From the NCBI GenBank assembly GCA_938028565.1, contig CALIZS010000015.1:1-56201 (forward strand): 56,201 nt of DNA. Direction: 5' to 3'. Under the pieces are notes generated by a model. It ran no database searches, was not told the DNA's origin, and worked only from the letters and a program-made list of their open reading frames with translations. Source of the DNA: an uncultured Atopobium sp. (GTDB lineage Bacteria > Actinomycetota > Coriobacteriia > Coriobacteriales > Atopobiaceae). Shown one piece after another: positions 15,744 to 24,315 of this stretch (the stretch's first letter is position 1; every line of letters begins with the position of its first letter). The position numbers were made by a program, and so were the translations under genes.

Positions 15744-17444
15744 TTACTGTGGCAAAATCCAGCTAGGAAGGCCGTCAGAGAAGATACGTGCAAGTGGATA
15801 CGCTTCTTCAATGGTTAGCGCTGCAACAACGTGATAAGGGCCCTCTGCTGATGCATCAAATACCAGCGCAAGGGGTTTCTCGCCATCAGAGGTAGGAAGC
15901 GCAAGGTAGACGCAGTGCCTGGATGGATTGTAGAGCTCAACGGCCATGCGCCATCCATGTTTTGCTGCTCGCAGGGCGTTTTGCACCAGAGGCGAGTCGT
16001 CATCAAATCCGCACTCGGGATCAAAGAGCAGAGGCGCGGCACCTGGAACGGGAAGCGAAAAGTCAGCGTCAGTATGCATGAGCTGCTGCTCGTTCTTTCT
16101 GTAGACGTACGCTGCGGAAAGGCAAGCTTGCGCTGCCTGCAACGAGGGCGCGTCGCTCAGATAGGTGGTGCTAAGCGCATTCCAATCGGAGACAGGAGCC
16201 TCGTTCATGACCACGTCAACAGGGTTTATGGGCAGCTGCTTTTCTGCGGCGGGCAGCTTCTCCCATGAAGCGATACCAGACTTAGGCAGACCGCGAAGCA
16301 CGTCAACTGCCTGATCCTGCAGCTCACTTGCAGAAACGCTAAGCTCCAAGAGCGTCCAAGGACGCAGAGCTCCGCGTTTTGACTTGCGGATGGTGGCGGT
16401 AATTACCTCGTCTGTCTGCGGTTTTTTGTAACGCGTGTTAAACGTAAACGTGCCGCCATTGGAAATGAGCGCGCGAGAAGACACTGCAAGTTTGAAGTCT
16501 TCCTCCAGCTGCTTGAGGACGTTGGCGTCAACGGGAGCCATCTGGTACAAAATGCCGAGAAGCTCGTTGTTGACGTGGAGTTCTTCTTCAAAATCGGCAG
16601 GGTATGTTGGGGCAGGGGCAGGAGCTTCATTCTGATTGATTGCCGACGCAGAAACTGGAGACTCAGAAGTTGTAGCGGCCAAGGCAGAACTTGTTGTGTT
16701 TAGCGCTTGCTGCAACACTGAAGGAGCTGCTTCAAGCGTTTTCTCTTCGTCGGAACCGTCATAGGGGTTGTAGGTAACGGTAAGCGAAATAGTGGGTTCA
16801 GGAACCATGGGCTCGGAAGCTTCAGGCTCAGACATTTCTTGCTCTGAAGCTGGTGATTCGGTTTCAGTGGCCTCTGGAGCTGGCGTTTCGGCTTCAGCAG
16901 GTTCTGCGGCTGCCTCATTGGCAGTCTCTTGCTTGGGCTCTTCTGCAGCTGTTTCTGCAGATGGCACGTCTGCGACAGTTGTCTCCGCAACAGACAGCTC
17001 CTCTGAGCTCTCTACGACAGGCACCTCCTCTGGCTCCGTCGACTCTTCCTGGGCAGGAAGTTCTTCCGCTTCAGGCTCTATCTCAACTACCAGGTGTTTT
17101 GGCTTGAGGGCTCGAATGGACTTTGCTCCACGGCGGCGCTTCCAAGGCTTGCCGTTGTTTTGCGACTCGACGTTTTTCTCGCCAGCTACAAGGGCAGCCT
17201 CAAAGGTGTCAAAGGTCAGAAGCGTTGCGTAGACGTAGCCTTTTTTGAACGCAGTGATTTTGATGAAATCGGGGCACGCCTCCATGAGAGCGCGGATGTC
17301 GTCAAAGCCAAAATCCTGCGGTGCAAGGTCGTCTTCAATGAGCACGCCCTCAACGGTAGAGAGGGGAGTCTGTTTGGAGACGCCAACGGTTGCTTTGAGT
17401 AGTTTATACAGGTAGAGAGCGTGTTCTTGTTTTATAACAGCCAT
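15744..17444 (-). CDS. Large acidic protein with LOTUS-like N-terminal domain, unknown function
   Basis: A 566-residue soluble protein with no signal peptide. Residues 1-80 look like a small winged-helix (LOTUS/OST-HTH-like) domain: LYKLLKATV, then FGFDDIRALMEACPDFIKIT and GYVYATLL; this match is by eye and weak. A basic stretch follows (KPWKRRRGAKSIRALKPKH), then about 130 residues of Glu/Ala/Pro/Ser-rich disordered linker. The C-terminal 280 residues are a globular domain of unknown type. An RNA- or nucleic-acid-related role would fit the first domain and the basic patch, but this is inference. One exact CGAGAAACCC occurs in it (Glu-Lys-Pro). The family is not recognised. Confidence 0.7.
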   Translation of the reverse strand: MAVIKQEHALYLYKLLKATVGVSKQTPLSTVEGVLIEDDLAPQDFGFDDIRALMEACPDFIKITAFKKGYVYATLLTFDTFEAALVAGEKNVESQNNGKPWKRRRGAKSIRALKPKHLVVEIEPEAEELPAQEESTEPEEVPVVESSEELSVAETTVADVPSAETAAEEPKQETANEAAAEPAEAETPAPEATETESPASEQEMSEPEASEPMVPEPTISLTVTYNPYDGSDEEKTLEAAPSVLQQALNTTSSALAATTSESPVSASAINQNEAPAPAPTYPADFEEELHVNNELLGILYQMAPVDANVLKQLEEDFKLAVSSRALISNGGTFTFNTRYKKPQTDEVITATIRKSKRGALRPWTLLELSVSASELQDQAVDVLRGLPKSGIASWEKLPAAEKQLPINPVDVVMNEAPVSDWNALSTTYLSDAPSLQAAQACLSAAYVYRKNEQQLMHTDADFSLPVPGAAPLLFDPECGFDDDSPLVQNALRAAKHGWRMAVELYNPSRHCVYLALPTSDGEKPLALVFDASAEGPYHVVAALTIEEAYPLARIFSDGLPSWILPQ

Positions 17445-17589
17445 GATGCTCCTGAGATAGTAGTTAGTGGACTACATACTACTCGATTTTGAACAGACAA
17501 AGATACTGATTACGTACAGAAAGTCGCAATACGTAGCGAAAAAGCGAGAACTGGACTGATAGAATAAGGCTAGATTGAAGGGAGCTTAC

Positions 17590-18993
17590 ATGATTGGTCG
17601 TTTTATTAAGAGAGCTGCAGTTAGAGCTGCAGGTTTAGCTATTACTCAGTATGCCGCAAAGGCAGCACTTCAATCCGAGGCTGGAAGAAAGCTGCTTGCT
17701 ACAACGGCTTCTAAGGCTGCTAACTTAGCAGGTAATATCGCAAAAGAGCAGATTACAGCTGGGTTTAATGCTCATATTAGGCCAGCACTACCAAGCGGCG
17801 ATGCTATTCAGTCATCAGTCGCTCGCGCTCAGTCTGCGCTTCGTTCGGCTCAGACTTCAGTTTTGGCTGCTCAGGCACAGCTTCAGTCTAATCTAGAGAA
17901 TCGTTTTTCTCGCCCAAAGAACAAGCTTTCAAAGCAGCTTGCAAGCACTGCAGAGTCGCTTGAAGAGATGGGAGAGACCCTGGCCGAGCATCAGGATGCT
18001 GCTGCAGATATCGCAGTTGCAGATGTTGCTGAGGAAATTGCTGCTCAAAGCGGACAGGATTCTGACGCTCTGTTAGCCTCTACCAAGAAGCGTAAATCGT
18101 TCAGAAATGTGGCAATTGCTGGTGGCGTTATGGCTGGTGCTGCTCTTGGTTTAGCTGCATACGGTGCTTATTCTATTGCTCCTCGCAAGCAAAATGATCG
18201 CCTGCTTCTGGAGCGTTGGCACGAGATTGCTCGTCATCGCTATGCTCACCGTGGCCTCTACAACAACGAGGCAGGCATTCCAGAGAACTCCCTGCTTGCT
18301 TTCCGTGCAGCTGTCGAGAAGGGCTTTGGCTCCGAGGTTGATGTTCACCTGACCGCAGACAACAAGTTGGTTGTTGTTCACGATTCAGCACTTGATCGCC
18401 TCTGCGGCGTACAGAAGATTGTTGAGGAGTCCACGCTGGAGGAGCTCCGTGGTCTGAGACTTCTTGCTACCGACGAGCAGATTCCAACATTTGAGGAAGT
18501 CCTTGAGGTTTATGCATGGAGTGGCTCCGGTGAGCTACCTGCACCTTTGATTATTGAGGCTAAGACGCGCAACAATAACGCTGAGCAGCTGACAGAAAAG
18601 ATTATGCAGGCTCTTGATCTTCGTCCCGTTCGTGCATGCATCGAGAGCTTTGATCCTCGCGTTTTGCAGTGGCTGCGTCAAAACCGTCCTGAGATGCTTC
18701 GTGGCCAGCTTTCAGAGAATTTCCTGGTTGATCGTCAGACCAAGCACATGAACATTGCTACTCGCGCTGGTGCTACAGCTCTCTTTGGTAATTCTGTTGG
18801 TCGTCCAGACTTCATTGCTTACAAGTTTGAAGATCGCAAGAACCCCTTTGTTAAGTTGGCTTGCAATACCATGGGTGCACACCTTATCACCTGGACCGTT
18901 AGGAACGAGGAGGACATGATTGCCTCCGAGCTTGAGGGAGCTCCTGTCATTTTTGAGGGATTTATCCCAACTCCTGCATCGCTGATCAACTAG
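17590..18993 (+). CDS. Membrane-anchored glycerophosphodiester phosphodiesterase
   Basis: 467 residues. The first 165 are Ala/Gln-rich and helical (for example AQSALRSAQTSVLAAQAQLQ), probably coiled coil. A glycine/alanine-rich membrane helix follows at about 170-190. The C-terminal 260 residues form a GDPD TIM barrel: HRGLYNNEAGIPENS with the catalytic His and metal Glu, then EVDVHLTADNKLVVVHD with the metal Glu/Asp and second His, and IIEAKT. It hydrolyses glycerophosphodiesters to glycerol 3-phosphate and an alcohol. ATG 17590 has AAGGGAG 5 nt upstream; an earlier TTG lacks one. A role in recycling glycerophosphate polymers made by the 8891-13055 genes is possible. Confidence 0.88.
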   Translation: MIGRFIKRAAVRAAGLAITQYAAKAALQSEAGRKLLATTASKAANLAGNIAKEQITAGFNAHIRPALPSGDAIQSSVARAQSALRSAQTSVLAAQAQLQSNLENRFSRPKNKLSKQLASTAESLEEMGETLAEHQDAAADIAVADVAEEIAAQSGQDSDALLASTKKRKSFRNVAIAGGVMAGAALGLAAYGAYSIAPRKQNDRLLLERWHEIARHRYAHRGLYNNEAGIPENSLLAFRAAVEKGFGSEVDVHLTADNKLVVVHDSALDRLCGVQKIVEESTLEELRGLRLLATDEQIPTFEEVLEVYAWSGSGELPAPLIIEAKTRNNNAEQLTEKIMQALDLRPVRACIESFDPRVLQWLRQNRPEMLRGQLSENFLVDRQTKHMNIATRAGATALFGNSVGRPDFIAYKFEDRKNPFVKLACNTMGAHLITWTVRNEEDMIASELEGAPVIFEGFIPTPASLIN

Positions 18994-19059
18994 TTTTTCA
19001 CTTGGCGAGAAGAACGTTTGGCTCAAACTACGGCCAAAATTTATAGGTTTTATCTGGGA

Positions 19060-19090
19060 CTCCACGGGTTTCTCGCCCGTGGAGTTTCTT
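19060..19090 (+). terminator. Terminator after GDPD, loop containing the motif
   Basis: A 9-bp stem CTCCACGGG/CCCGTGGAG encloses a 7-nt loop TTTCTCG and is followed by TTTCTT, about 65 bp after the GDPD stop. The motif CGAGAAACCC (reverse orientation, 19066-19075) spans the end of the left arm and the loop. Confidence 0.85.
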
Positions 19091-19119
19091 GTGAAAAGTT
19101 CCTTAAGATTGTTGTATGA

Positions 19120-19135
19120 ATATATGTACATATAT
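19120..19135 (+). promoter_or_regulatory. ArsR/SmtB-like operator before the P-type ATPase
   Basis: The perfect palindrome ATATATGTACATATAT lies about 46 bp upstream of the ATPase start, flanked by TATGA. AT-rich ATA...TAT dyads of this kind are bound by ArsR/SmtB/CadC metal sensors, which usually repress such exporters. No regulator gene is next to it. Confidence 0.5.
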
Positions 19136-19153
19136 AAATTTAAGGAGTAGACT

Positions 19154-19258
19154 ATGCATAACAACAACCCAAGGAGGAGCTATGAGCTCAAAGACAAAGG
19201 TGAAAATTGCTCGCATTGTCTGTTCTGCTGTTTTGCTAGGTATTGCTTACGCGGTTGA
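19154..19258 (+). CDS. Possible Cys-rich leader peptide overlapping the ATPase start
   Basis: This 34-codon ORF has its own good ribosome site (TAAGGAG, 6-nt spacing) and starts MHNNNPRRS. It carries CSHCLFCC and one more Cys, and stops 77 nt inside the P-type ATPase gene in another frame. The ATPase ribosome site lies within it. The five cysteines and His could bind zinc or cadmium, so metal-dependent translation control is conceivable. It may equally be a chance reading of the ATPase coding sequence. Confidence 0.3.
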   Translation: MHNNNPRRSYELKDKGENCSHCLFCCFARYCLRG

Positions 19259-21077
19259 ACACGCATTTGACCTGCAGCTCTGGCAGGCACTGTTGCTTTA
19301 CCTGTTACCTTACGCTGTTGCGGGATACGATGTTGTTCTAGAAGCATGGGAGAGCATCACTGAGGGCGAGTGCTTTAACGAAGACTTGCTCATGACCATT
19401 GCTACTGTTGGTGCCTTGCTCATTGGCTTTGTGCCTAACGGTTCTCCTATGTTTGATGAGGCCGTCTTTGTCATGCTTTTCTTCCAGGTAGGAGAAGTGT
19501 TTGAACACCTTGCTTCCGATAACAGCAAGAAATCTATTGCCAAGCTTATGGATATCCGTCCTGACAGTGCAACGGTTGAACGTGACGGACAGCTGCTTAC
19601 TATCTCTCCAGAAGAAGTTGGGCTAGGAGAAATTATTGTGGTCAAACCCGGCGACCGTGTCCCGGTTGACGCAGAGATCGTCGAAGGTTCTACCAGCCTT
19701 GATACCGTTGCTCTTACTGGTGAGAGCGTGCCTCGTGACGCAACAGTGGGGGATAACATTATCTCGGGCTGCGTAAATCTTTCTGGTGTGGTTCGTGCCC
19801 GCGTTACCCACCTCTTTGAAGACTCTACTGCTTCCCGCATTATTAAGCTGGTAGAGAGCTCAAACCAAAACAAGTCCAAGAGCGAGAGCTTTATTCGTCG
19901 TTTTTCTCGCGTGTATACTCCAGCAGTTGTTTACAGTGCCATTGCGCTGACGTTTTTGCCACCACTGCTTTCGGGAGACTTTGTAGCTAACGCTTCTACC
20001 TGGGTTGTAAGGGCGCTGACCTTCCTTATTGCATCTTGTCCGTGTGCACTGGTAGTTTCTGTGCCTCTGACTTTCTTTGGAGGCATTGGCGCTGCTTCAA
20101 AGGAGGGCATCCTGATCAAGGGCTCTGCGTACATTGATATGCTTTCTACCCTTGATACCGTTGCTTTTGATAAGACCGGTACGCTGACCGAGGGTGTTTT
20201 TGAGGTCCTTGCTGTTCATCCTCAGGCCATTGGCGAGAAGGACCTTCTGCACCTAGCTTCTCACGTTGAGATGCACTCCACGCACCCCATTGCTGCAGCT
20301 CTTCGTGCTGCTTATCCAAGCGAGGACGATGACTGTGTTATCACGGACATCAAAGAAATTGCTGGTCAGGGCATTTGCGCTAACGTGAATGGTAAGAGCG
20401 TTGCTGTTGGCAACAGCGCACTTATGGAGAGCGTAGGAGCTTCTTGGAAAGCGTGCGAGAACCACGGAACCATCATTCACATGGCTGTTGATGGGACCTA
20501 CATGGGCCACATTGTTATTTCTGACCGCGAACGAGCTGATGCTCCAGCGGCGATAGGTTCCCTCAAAAATGTTGGCGTTTCTAAGGTTGTTATGCTCACG
20601 GGCGATAAACGCGACGTTGCAGAAGAGATTGCTGCTCAGATGGGCATTACTGAGGTTCGTGCTGAACTGCTTCCACAGGATAAGGTAGCTGCGGTCGAAG
20701 GCCTTCTCGCCCAAAAGACAGCTGGTAAGTCCCTTGCTTTTGTCGGTGACGGCATCAATGATGCACCCGTTCTTGCACGCGCTGATGTAGGCGTTGCTAT
20801 GGGCGGTTTGGGGTCCGATGCTGCTATTGAAGCTGCCGACGTAGTTCTTATGGATGACAAGCTCTCCAAGCTTTCAAAGGCGGTAAAGATTGCTCGACAC
20901 ACTCTAGGTATTGCAAAGCAGAATATTGTGTTTGCGATTGGCGTCAAGGTGGCTATTTTGATTCTTGCGGCCTTTGGCCTGGCTCCTATGTGGTTGGCTG
21001 TCTTTGGAGATACGGGCGTTATGGTGCTTGCAGTTCTTAACTCCACCAGAGCCCTGAATATAAAGTCGATCAAGTAA
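19182..21077 (+). CDS. Zn/Cd/Pb-exporting P1B-type ATPase
   Basis: A 631-residue heavy-metal P-type ATPase. It has the actuator motif TGES, the transmembrane metal motif SCPCALV (Cys-Pro-Cys near residue 285), the phosphorylated Asp of DKTGTLT (about 330), the HP motif in HSTHPIA and GDGINDAPVLARADVG. The last helix with FGDTG fits the Zn/Cd/Pb group (ZntA/CadA). The N-terminal HMA metal-binding domain common in this group is missing; the protein starts directly with helix 1. ATG 19182 follows AAGGAGGAG. A longer reading from 19116 has no ribosome site. It probably protects the cell from excess zinc or cadmium. Confidence 0.92.
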   Translation: MSSKTKVKIARIVCSAVLLGIAYAVEHAFDLQLWQALLLYLLPYAVAGYDVVLEAWESITEGECFNEDLLMTIATVGALLIGFVPNGSPMFDEAVFVMLFFQVGEVFEHLASDNSKKSIAKLMDIRPDSATVERDGQLLTISPEEVGLGEIIVVKPGDRVPVDAEIVEGSTSLDTVALTGESVPRDATVGDNIISGCVNLSGVVRARVTHLFEDSTASRIIKLVESSNQNKSKSESFIRRFSRVYTPAVVYSAIALTFLPPLLSGDFVANASTWVVRALTFLIASCPCALVVSVPLTFFGGIGAASKEGILIKGSAYIDMLSTLDTVAFDKTGTLTEGVFEVLAVHPQAIGEKDLLHLASHVEMHSTHPIAAALRAAYPSEDDDCVITDIKEIAGQGICANVNGKSVAVGNSALMESVGASWKACENHGTIIHMAVDGTYMGHIVISDRERADAPAAIGSLKNVGVSKVVMLTGDKRDVAEEIAAQMGITEVRAELLPQDKVAAVEGLLAQKTAGKSLAFVGDGINDAPVLARADVGVAMGGLGSDAAIEAADVVLMDDKLSKLSKAVKIARHTLGIAKQNIVFAIGVKVAILILAAFGLAPMWLAVFGDTGVMVLAVLNSTRALNIKSIK

Positions 21078-21180
21078 AGAGGCCAAGGTTGCTTGCCTAA
21101 AAAAGGAGCGCGCACAGAAGAAGTGCTCCTACAAAGGTTGTTTTCACAAACGGCTGTTTCTACACAGAGCCAATTACAAA

Positions 21181-22008
21181 TTACTGAGCCTTCTTACGAA
21201 GTCTACGAGCACGGTTTGCAAGATTGCGGACCGTGCTTTCCATGCCATGAGGAACGTAGGCCAGCGATTCTAAGTCTTCTGGAAGGTAGTCAACAAGGCT
21301 GACAGGCTCTGTGGGTGTGAAATCTGCTGGTACAGGACCCGGAGCAATCAAGTAGGCATGAACCTTAGCGCCCTGGGCGCCAAGTTTTTGTTCGTACTCA
21401 CTAGGAACATCGTGAGGAAAATCGTTCTGTGCATCTCGCGTTTTCCAAATAAACTTATATCCAGCAACTTCAACTTGCTCAAGAGAAAAATCAAAAAGTG
21501 GCTGACTGTCCGTTTTAAGACGAACAACACCCTCTTTAGCCAAAACATTTCTATACTGCATAAGACGCTCAGCATCAGTGAGGCGCAGCTTTGCCTGCCT
21601 GATTCGAGGAAATGGTGCAGGGAAGTTGAGATAAATAACAGAGACCTCTTCTGGCGAGAAGTACTCATCAATCTTCATGCCGGTACCAGGAACTACGATG
21701 GCGTTAGGCACTCCTGCTTCATACATTGTTTTTGCAGCGTATGAAATGCAGATAGGTTCTGTATCAATGGCTACAAAAAGTACGTTAGGATTTGCCTTAG
21801 CTTGAGCAGCGGTAAAAGATCCTTTACCGCAGCCAAGGTCTACACGGACCTCAGAGAAGGGAACATGTCCCTCAGCAGTGATTGGCGCACACGCAGAAGC
21901 CCAGGTACCTCTCAAAGCCTCTGGATGAGGCTCAATAACGCTGGAATACGCCTCTAAGCGCTCTTCCAGAACAAAGTTTTTAGGCAAACGTGCATGTAGT
22001 GCGCGCAA
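21181..22008 (-). CDS. TrmB-type tRNA (guanine-N7)-methyltransferase family protein
   Basis: A 275-residue SAM-dependent methyltransferase. The SAM site is VDLGCGKGSF, followed by the acidic motif FVAIDTEP, and the C-terminal SEYEQK fits the TrmB motif that ends in tyrosine-glutamate. The family motif around the catalytic Asp, usually DPWPK, reads NFPAPFPR here, so the Asp is replaced. It normally makes m7G46 in tRNA. A TTG start at 22008 has GAGGAG upstream. The extra N-terminal 60 residues and C-terminal tail are typical of Coriobacteriia-like homologues (inference). It shares a minus-strand operon with the HD-domain gene, 37 bp apart. Confidence 0.78.
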   Translation of the reverse strand: MRALHARLPKNFVLEERLEAYSSVIEPHPEALRGTWASACAPITAEGHVPFSEVRVDLGCGKGSFTAAQAKANPNVLFVAIDTEPICISYAAKTMYEAGVPNAIVVPGTGMKIDEYFSPEEVSVIYLNFPAPFPRIRQAKLRLTDAERLMQYRNVLAKEGVVRLKTDSQPLFDFSLEQVEVAGYKFIWKTRDAQNDFPHDVPSEYEQKLGAQGAKVHAYLIAPGPVPADFTPTEPVSLVDYLPEDLESLAYVPHGMESTVRNLANRARRLRKKAQ

Positions 22009-22045
22009 AACAACTCCTCAACAAGTAGGCAAAATCAGCGTTTCT

Positions 22046-22663
22046 TTACAGAAGCTGATCAAGCGTTTCTCCGTACGAAGGTAGGAATTCTGTCATAAAA
22101 TCGCGTACTTCTGGAAGAGAATCTGCTAAATCTTCAACAACTCCACGAGTTGAGGCTTCAGCGGTAATAAATTCTGAGTTTCCAGACTGGGCCTCCTCAA
22201 TACACTTAATGAGTGCTGCAATCTTATCTGCAGCTTTAATAAGCTTTCTAAGATAAGCTTCACTCTCTGAAGCCTCAGCGCTGTGAGTAAGCACCTGAGC
22301 ATAGGCATCTTGCAGGTCTTCTGGCAGCGTGGAGAGAATGGTTTTCTCGGCACGTGCTTCTACCTGATGATACGCATCTCTAATCTCTGAATTAGCATAC
22401 TTTACAGGCGTGGGCATGTCTCCGGTGATAATCTCTGATGCATCGTGATACATACCAATAAGGGCCGCGCGATCTGCGTCAAGATTTCTGTGATAGCGCA
22501 CATTTGCAATAGTTGCTAGGCAGTGAGAAATAACGGCCACGTCAAGGGCGTGTTCAGCAAGACTTTCTGAGCGAGAATTGCGCATAAGCGACCAGCGCTC
22601 AATGTAGCGCATGCGAGAAATAAGTGCAAAAAAGCTGGACTGCGACGAAGAATTCTGAGACAT
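22046..22663 (-). CDS. HD-domain 5'-deoxynucleotidase (YfbR-like)
   Basis: 205 residues. The metal-binding HD pattern is visible as His in SLAEHALDVA, the HD pair in MYHDASEI and a later Asp in KAADKIA. YfbR enzymes remove phosphate from deoxynucleoside 5'-monophosphates; the motifs RWSLMRN and GDMPTPVKY near the N-terminus support this family. A strong AAGGAGG precedes the ATG. It is the first gene of the pair with the TrmB-like gene. Confidence 0.88.
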   Translation of the reverse strand: MSQNSSSQSSFFALISRMRYIERWSLMRNSRSESLAEHALDVAVISHCLATIANVRYHRNLDADRAALIGMYHDASEIITGDMPTPVKYANSEIRDAYHQVEARAEKTILSTLPEDLQDAYAQVLTHSAEASESEAYLRKLIKAADKIAALIKCIEEAQSGNSEFITAEASTRGVVEDLADSLPEVRDFMTEFLPSYGETLDQLL

Positions 22664-22943
22664 TGCCCCTCCTTAATTTGTTTTCTCAACCTTACCACGG
22701 ATACCGGACAAAAACTGTTTTGACACAACTATGCAATGTAGTCATAGCAAATATGAAGTAATCAAATACTTTAGATGTTTATATGAAATTATTGATATCT
22801 GAACATCCGTTCATGGGTATTTTTGCTCCGCTTACCGGCAACCATGGCTAACTTATTCCAAAGGAGTTAACCCAGGCTTACTATGCAAGTAAACCTCGTC
22901 CGTTTAAAAGAAGTGAGCGGACAACAAAGGAAGGATGGGAAAC

Positions 22944-24191
22944 ATGAGTAAGTATGCTTTTGCAGGCGGCAAGCTCGTTGACGGTACTGGCGCTGCACCA
23001 GTTGAGGACTCCCTTGTCCTTATCGATGACGACAAGATTACCTATGCTGGTCCTCGTAAAGAGGTCCCAGAGGGATATGAGGTACGTGACGCATCCGGCC
23101 ACACTATTATGCCTGGTCTTGTTGATACACACCTGCACTTCTCCGGCAACCTGACCGACAACGATAACGACTGGGTTATCGAGTCCGTTGCTCAGAAGCA
23201 GGCATGCGCAGTCAAGCAGGCTTATGACGCTCTTACCCACGGCCTTACCACTGTCGTTGAGATTGGCCGCAATGGTATTGCTATCCGCGACCTCGTTAAC
23301 ATGGGCATTATGCAGGGTCCTCGTATCTTTGCTACTGGCCTTGGCCTTTGCCGCGTTGCTGGTCATGGTGACTCTCACCACCTGCCACTGCAGATTTCCA
23401 AGGACGGACATCCTTGGGGCGACCAGGTAGACGGTCCATGGGAGCTTCGTAAGGCAATCCGCCGTCGTCTCCGTGAAGAGCCTGACGGCATCAAGATCTG
23501 GGCAACCGGTGGCGGCATTTGGCGCTGGGACTCCGATCGTCTGCAGCTCTTCTGCACCGAGGAGATCAAGGCAATTGCTGACGAGTGCGCACTGGTAGGC
23601 ATTCCTCTGTACGCTCACTCCTACAATAACTTTGACGCTGCATATGACTGCGTCCGCTTTGGTTGCAAGCAGCTCATTCACGGCTTTGAGCTTGACGAGC
23701 GCACTATGAAGCTTATGGCAGAGCAGGGAACATACTTCACCCCAACCATCGGCTTCCTGCCAACTTGGTACGGAACTTATCCACCAGACTGGACTCCAGA
23801 GCTTGATGCATTCCCAGGCGAGACTGTTGTCGAGAAGGGCCTTGCACGCACCTACGCTAACCTGCGTAAGGCTTATGACATGGGTATCACCATTACCATC
23901 GGCTCCGACTCCTTCAGCTTTGTCACTCCTTACGGCTACGTCACCATCGATGAGATGTATGACTTTGTCGAGAAGGTTGGCATCTCCATCCTTGATACTG
24001 TTGCAGCTGCTACCTACAATGGCGCAAAAATGCTTGGCAAGGAGAACGAGTTTGGTGCTGTCAAGGAAGGCCTCTCCGCTGATATCCTCGTAGTCAAGGG
24101 CGACGTTGCTAACAACATCCGCGACCTCACGCCTGAGAACATGGACGTCATCATGAAGGAAGGCAAGATTATTGATCGCGGTAGCTTCTAA
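22944..24191 (+). CDS. Metal-dependent amidohydrolase (Xaa-Pro/Xaa-Arg peptidase-like)
   Basis: A 415-residue amidohydrolase. The metal ligands are HLHF in PGLVDTHLHF, a carboxylated Lys in IKIWATGGG, His in LYAHSY, His in LIHGFE and Asp in IGSDSF. KIxATGG is typical of the prolidase and Xaa-Arg/Lys carboxypeptidase branch, so dipeptides or N-acyl amino acids are likely substrates, but the exact one is unknown. ATG 22944 lies 9 nt after AAGGAAGG; an ATG 9 nt earlier is too close to that site. It has its own terminator. The 270 bp upstream show a possible 22-codon uORF (22882) whose end overlaps the start; its ribosome site is weak. Confidence 0.85.
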   Translation: MSKYAFAGGKLVDGTGAAPVEDSLVLIDDDKITYAGPRKEVPEGYEVRDASGHTIMPGLVDTHLHFSGNLTDNDNDWVIESVAQKQACAVKQAYDALTHGLTTVVEIGRNGIAIRDLVNMGIMQGPRIFATGLGLCRVAGHGDSHHLPLQISKDGHPWGDQVDGPWELRKAIRRRLREEPDGIKIWATGGGIWRWDSDRLQLFCTEEIKAIADECALVGIPLYAHSYNNFDAAYDCVRFGCKQLIHGFELDERTMKLMAEQGTYFTPTIGFLPTWYGTYPPDWTPELDAFPGETVVEKGLARTYANLRKAYDMGITITIGSDSFSFVTPYGYVTIDEMYDFVEKVGISILDTVAAATYNGAKMLGKENEFGAVKEGLSADILVVKGDVANNIRDLTPENMDVIMKEGKIIDRGSF

Positions 24192-24224
24192 GCTTCCAGC
24201 TCGATAATTTGTAACGCGAAGGTT

Positions 24225-24258
24225 GGGCCCTGACTCACTTAAGCGTCAGGGCCCACTT
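24225..24258 (+). terminator. Terminator after the amidohydrolase
   Basis: A 10-bp stem GGGCCCTGAC/GTCAGGGCCC with a 10-nt loop, followed by ACTTTT. Confidence 0.9.
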
Positions 24259-24315
24259 TTACAGGCAAGAAGTTTATTCTTTGATATAAAAGTTTGACAT
24301 TTGAAGGAGCTCACT

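Noticed and set aside
22882..22951. Leader peptide before the amidohydrolase
   Set aside because: A 22-codon frame overlaps the start codon, but its AAAGGAG is 16 nt away from its ATG, and nothing else supports translation.
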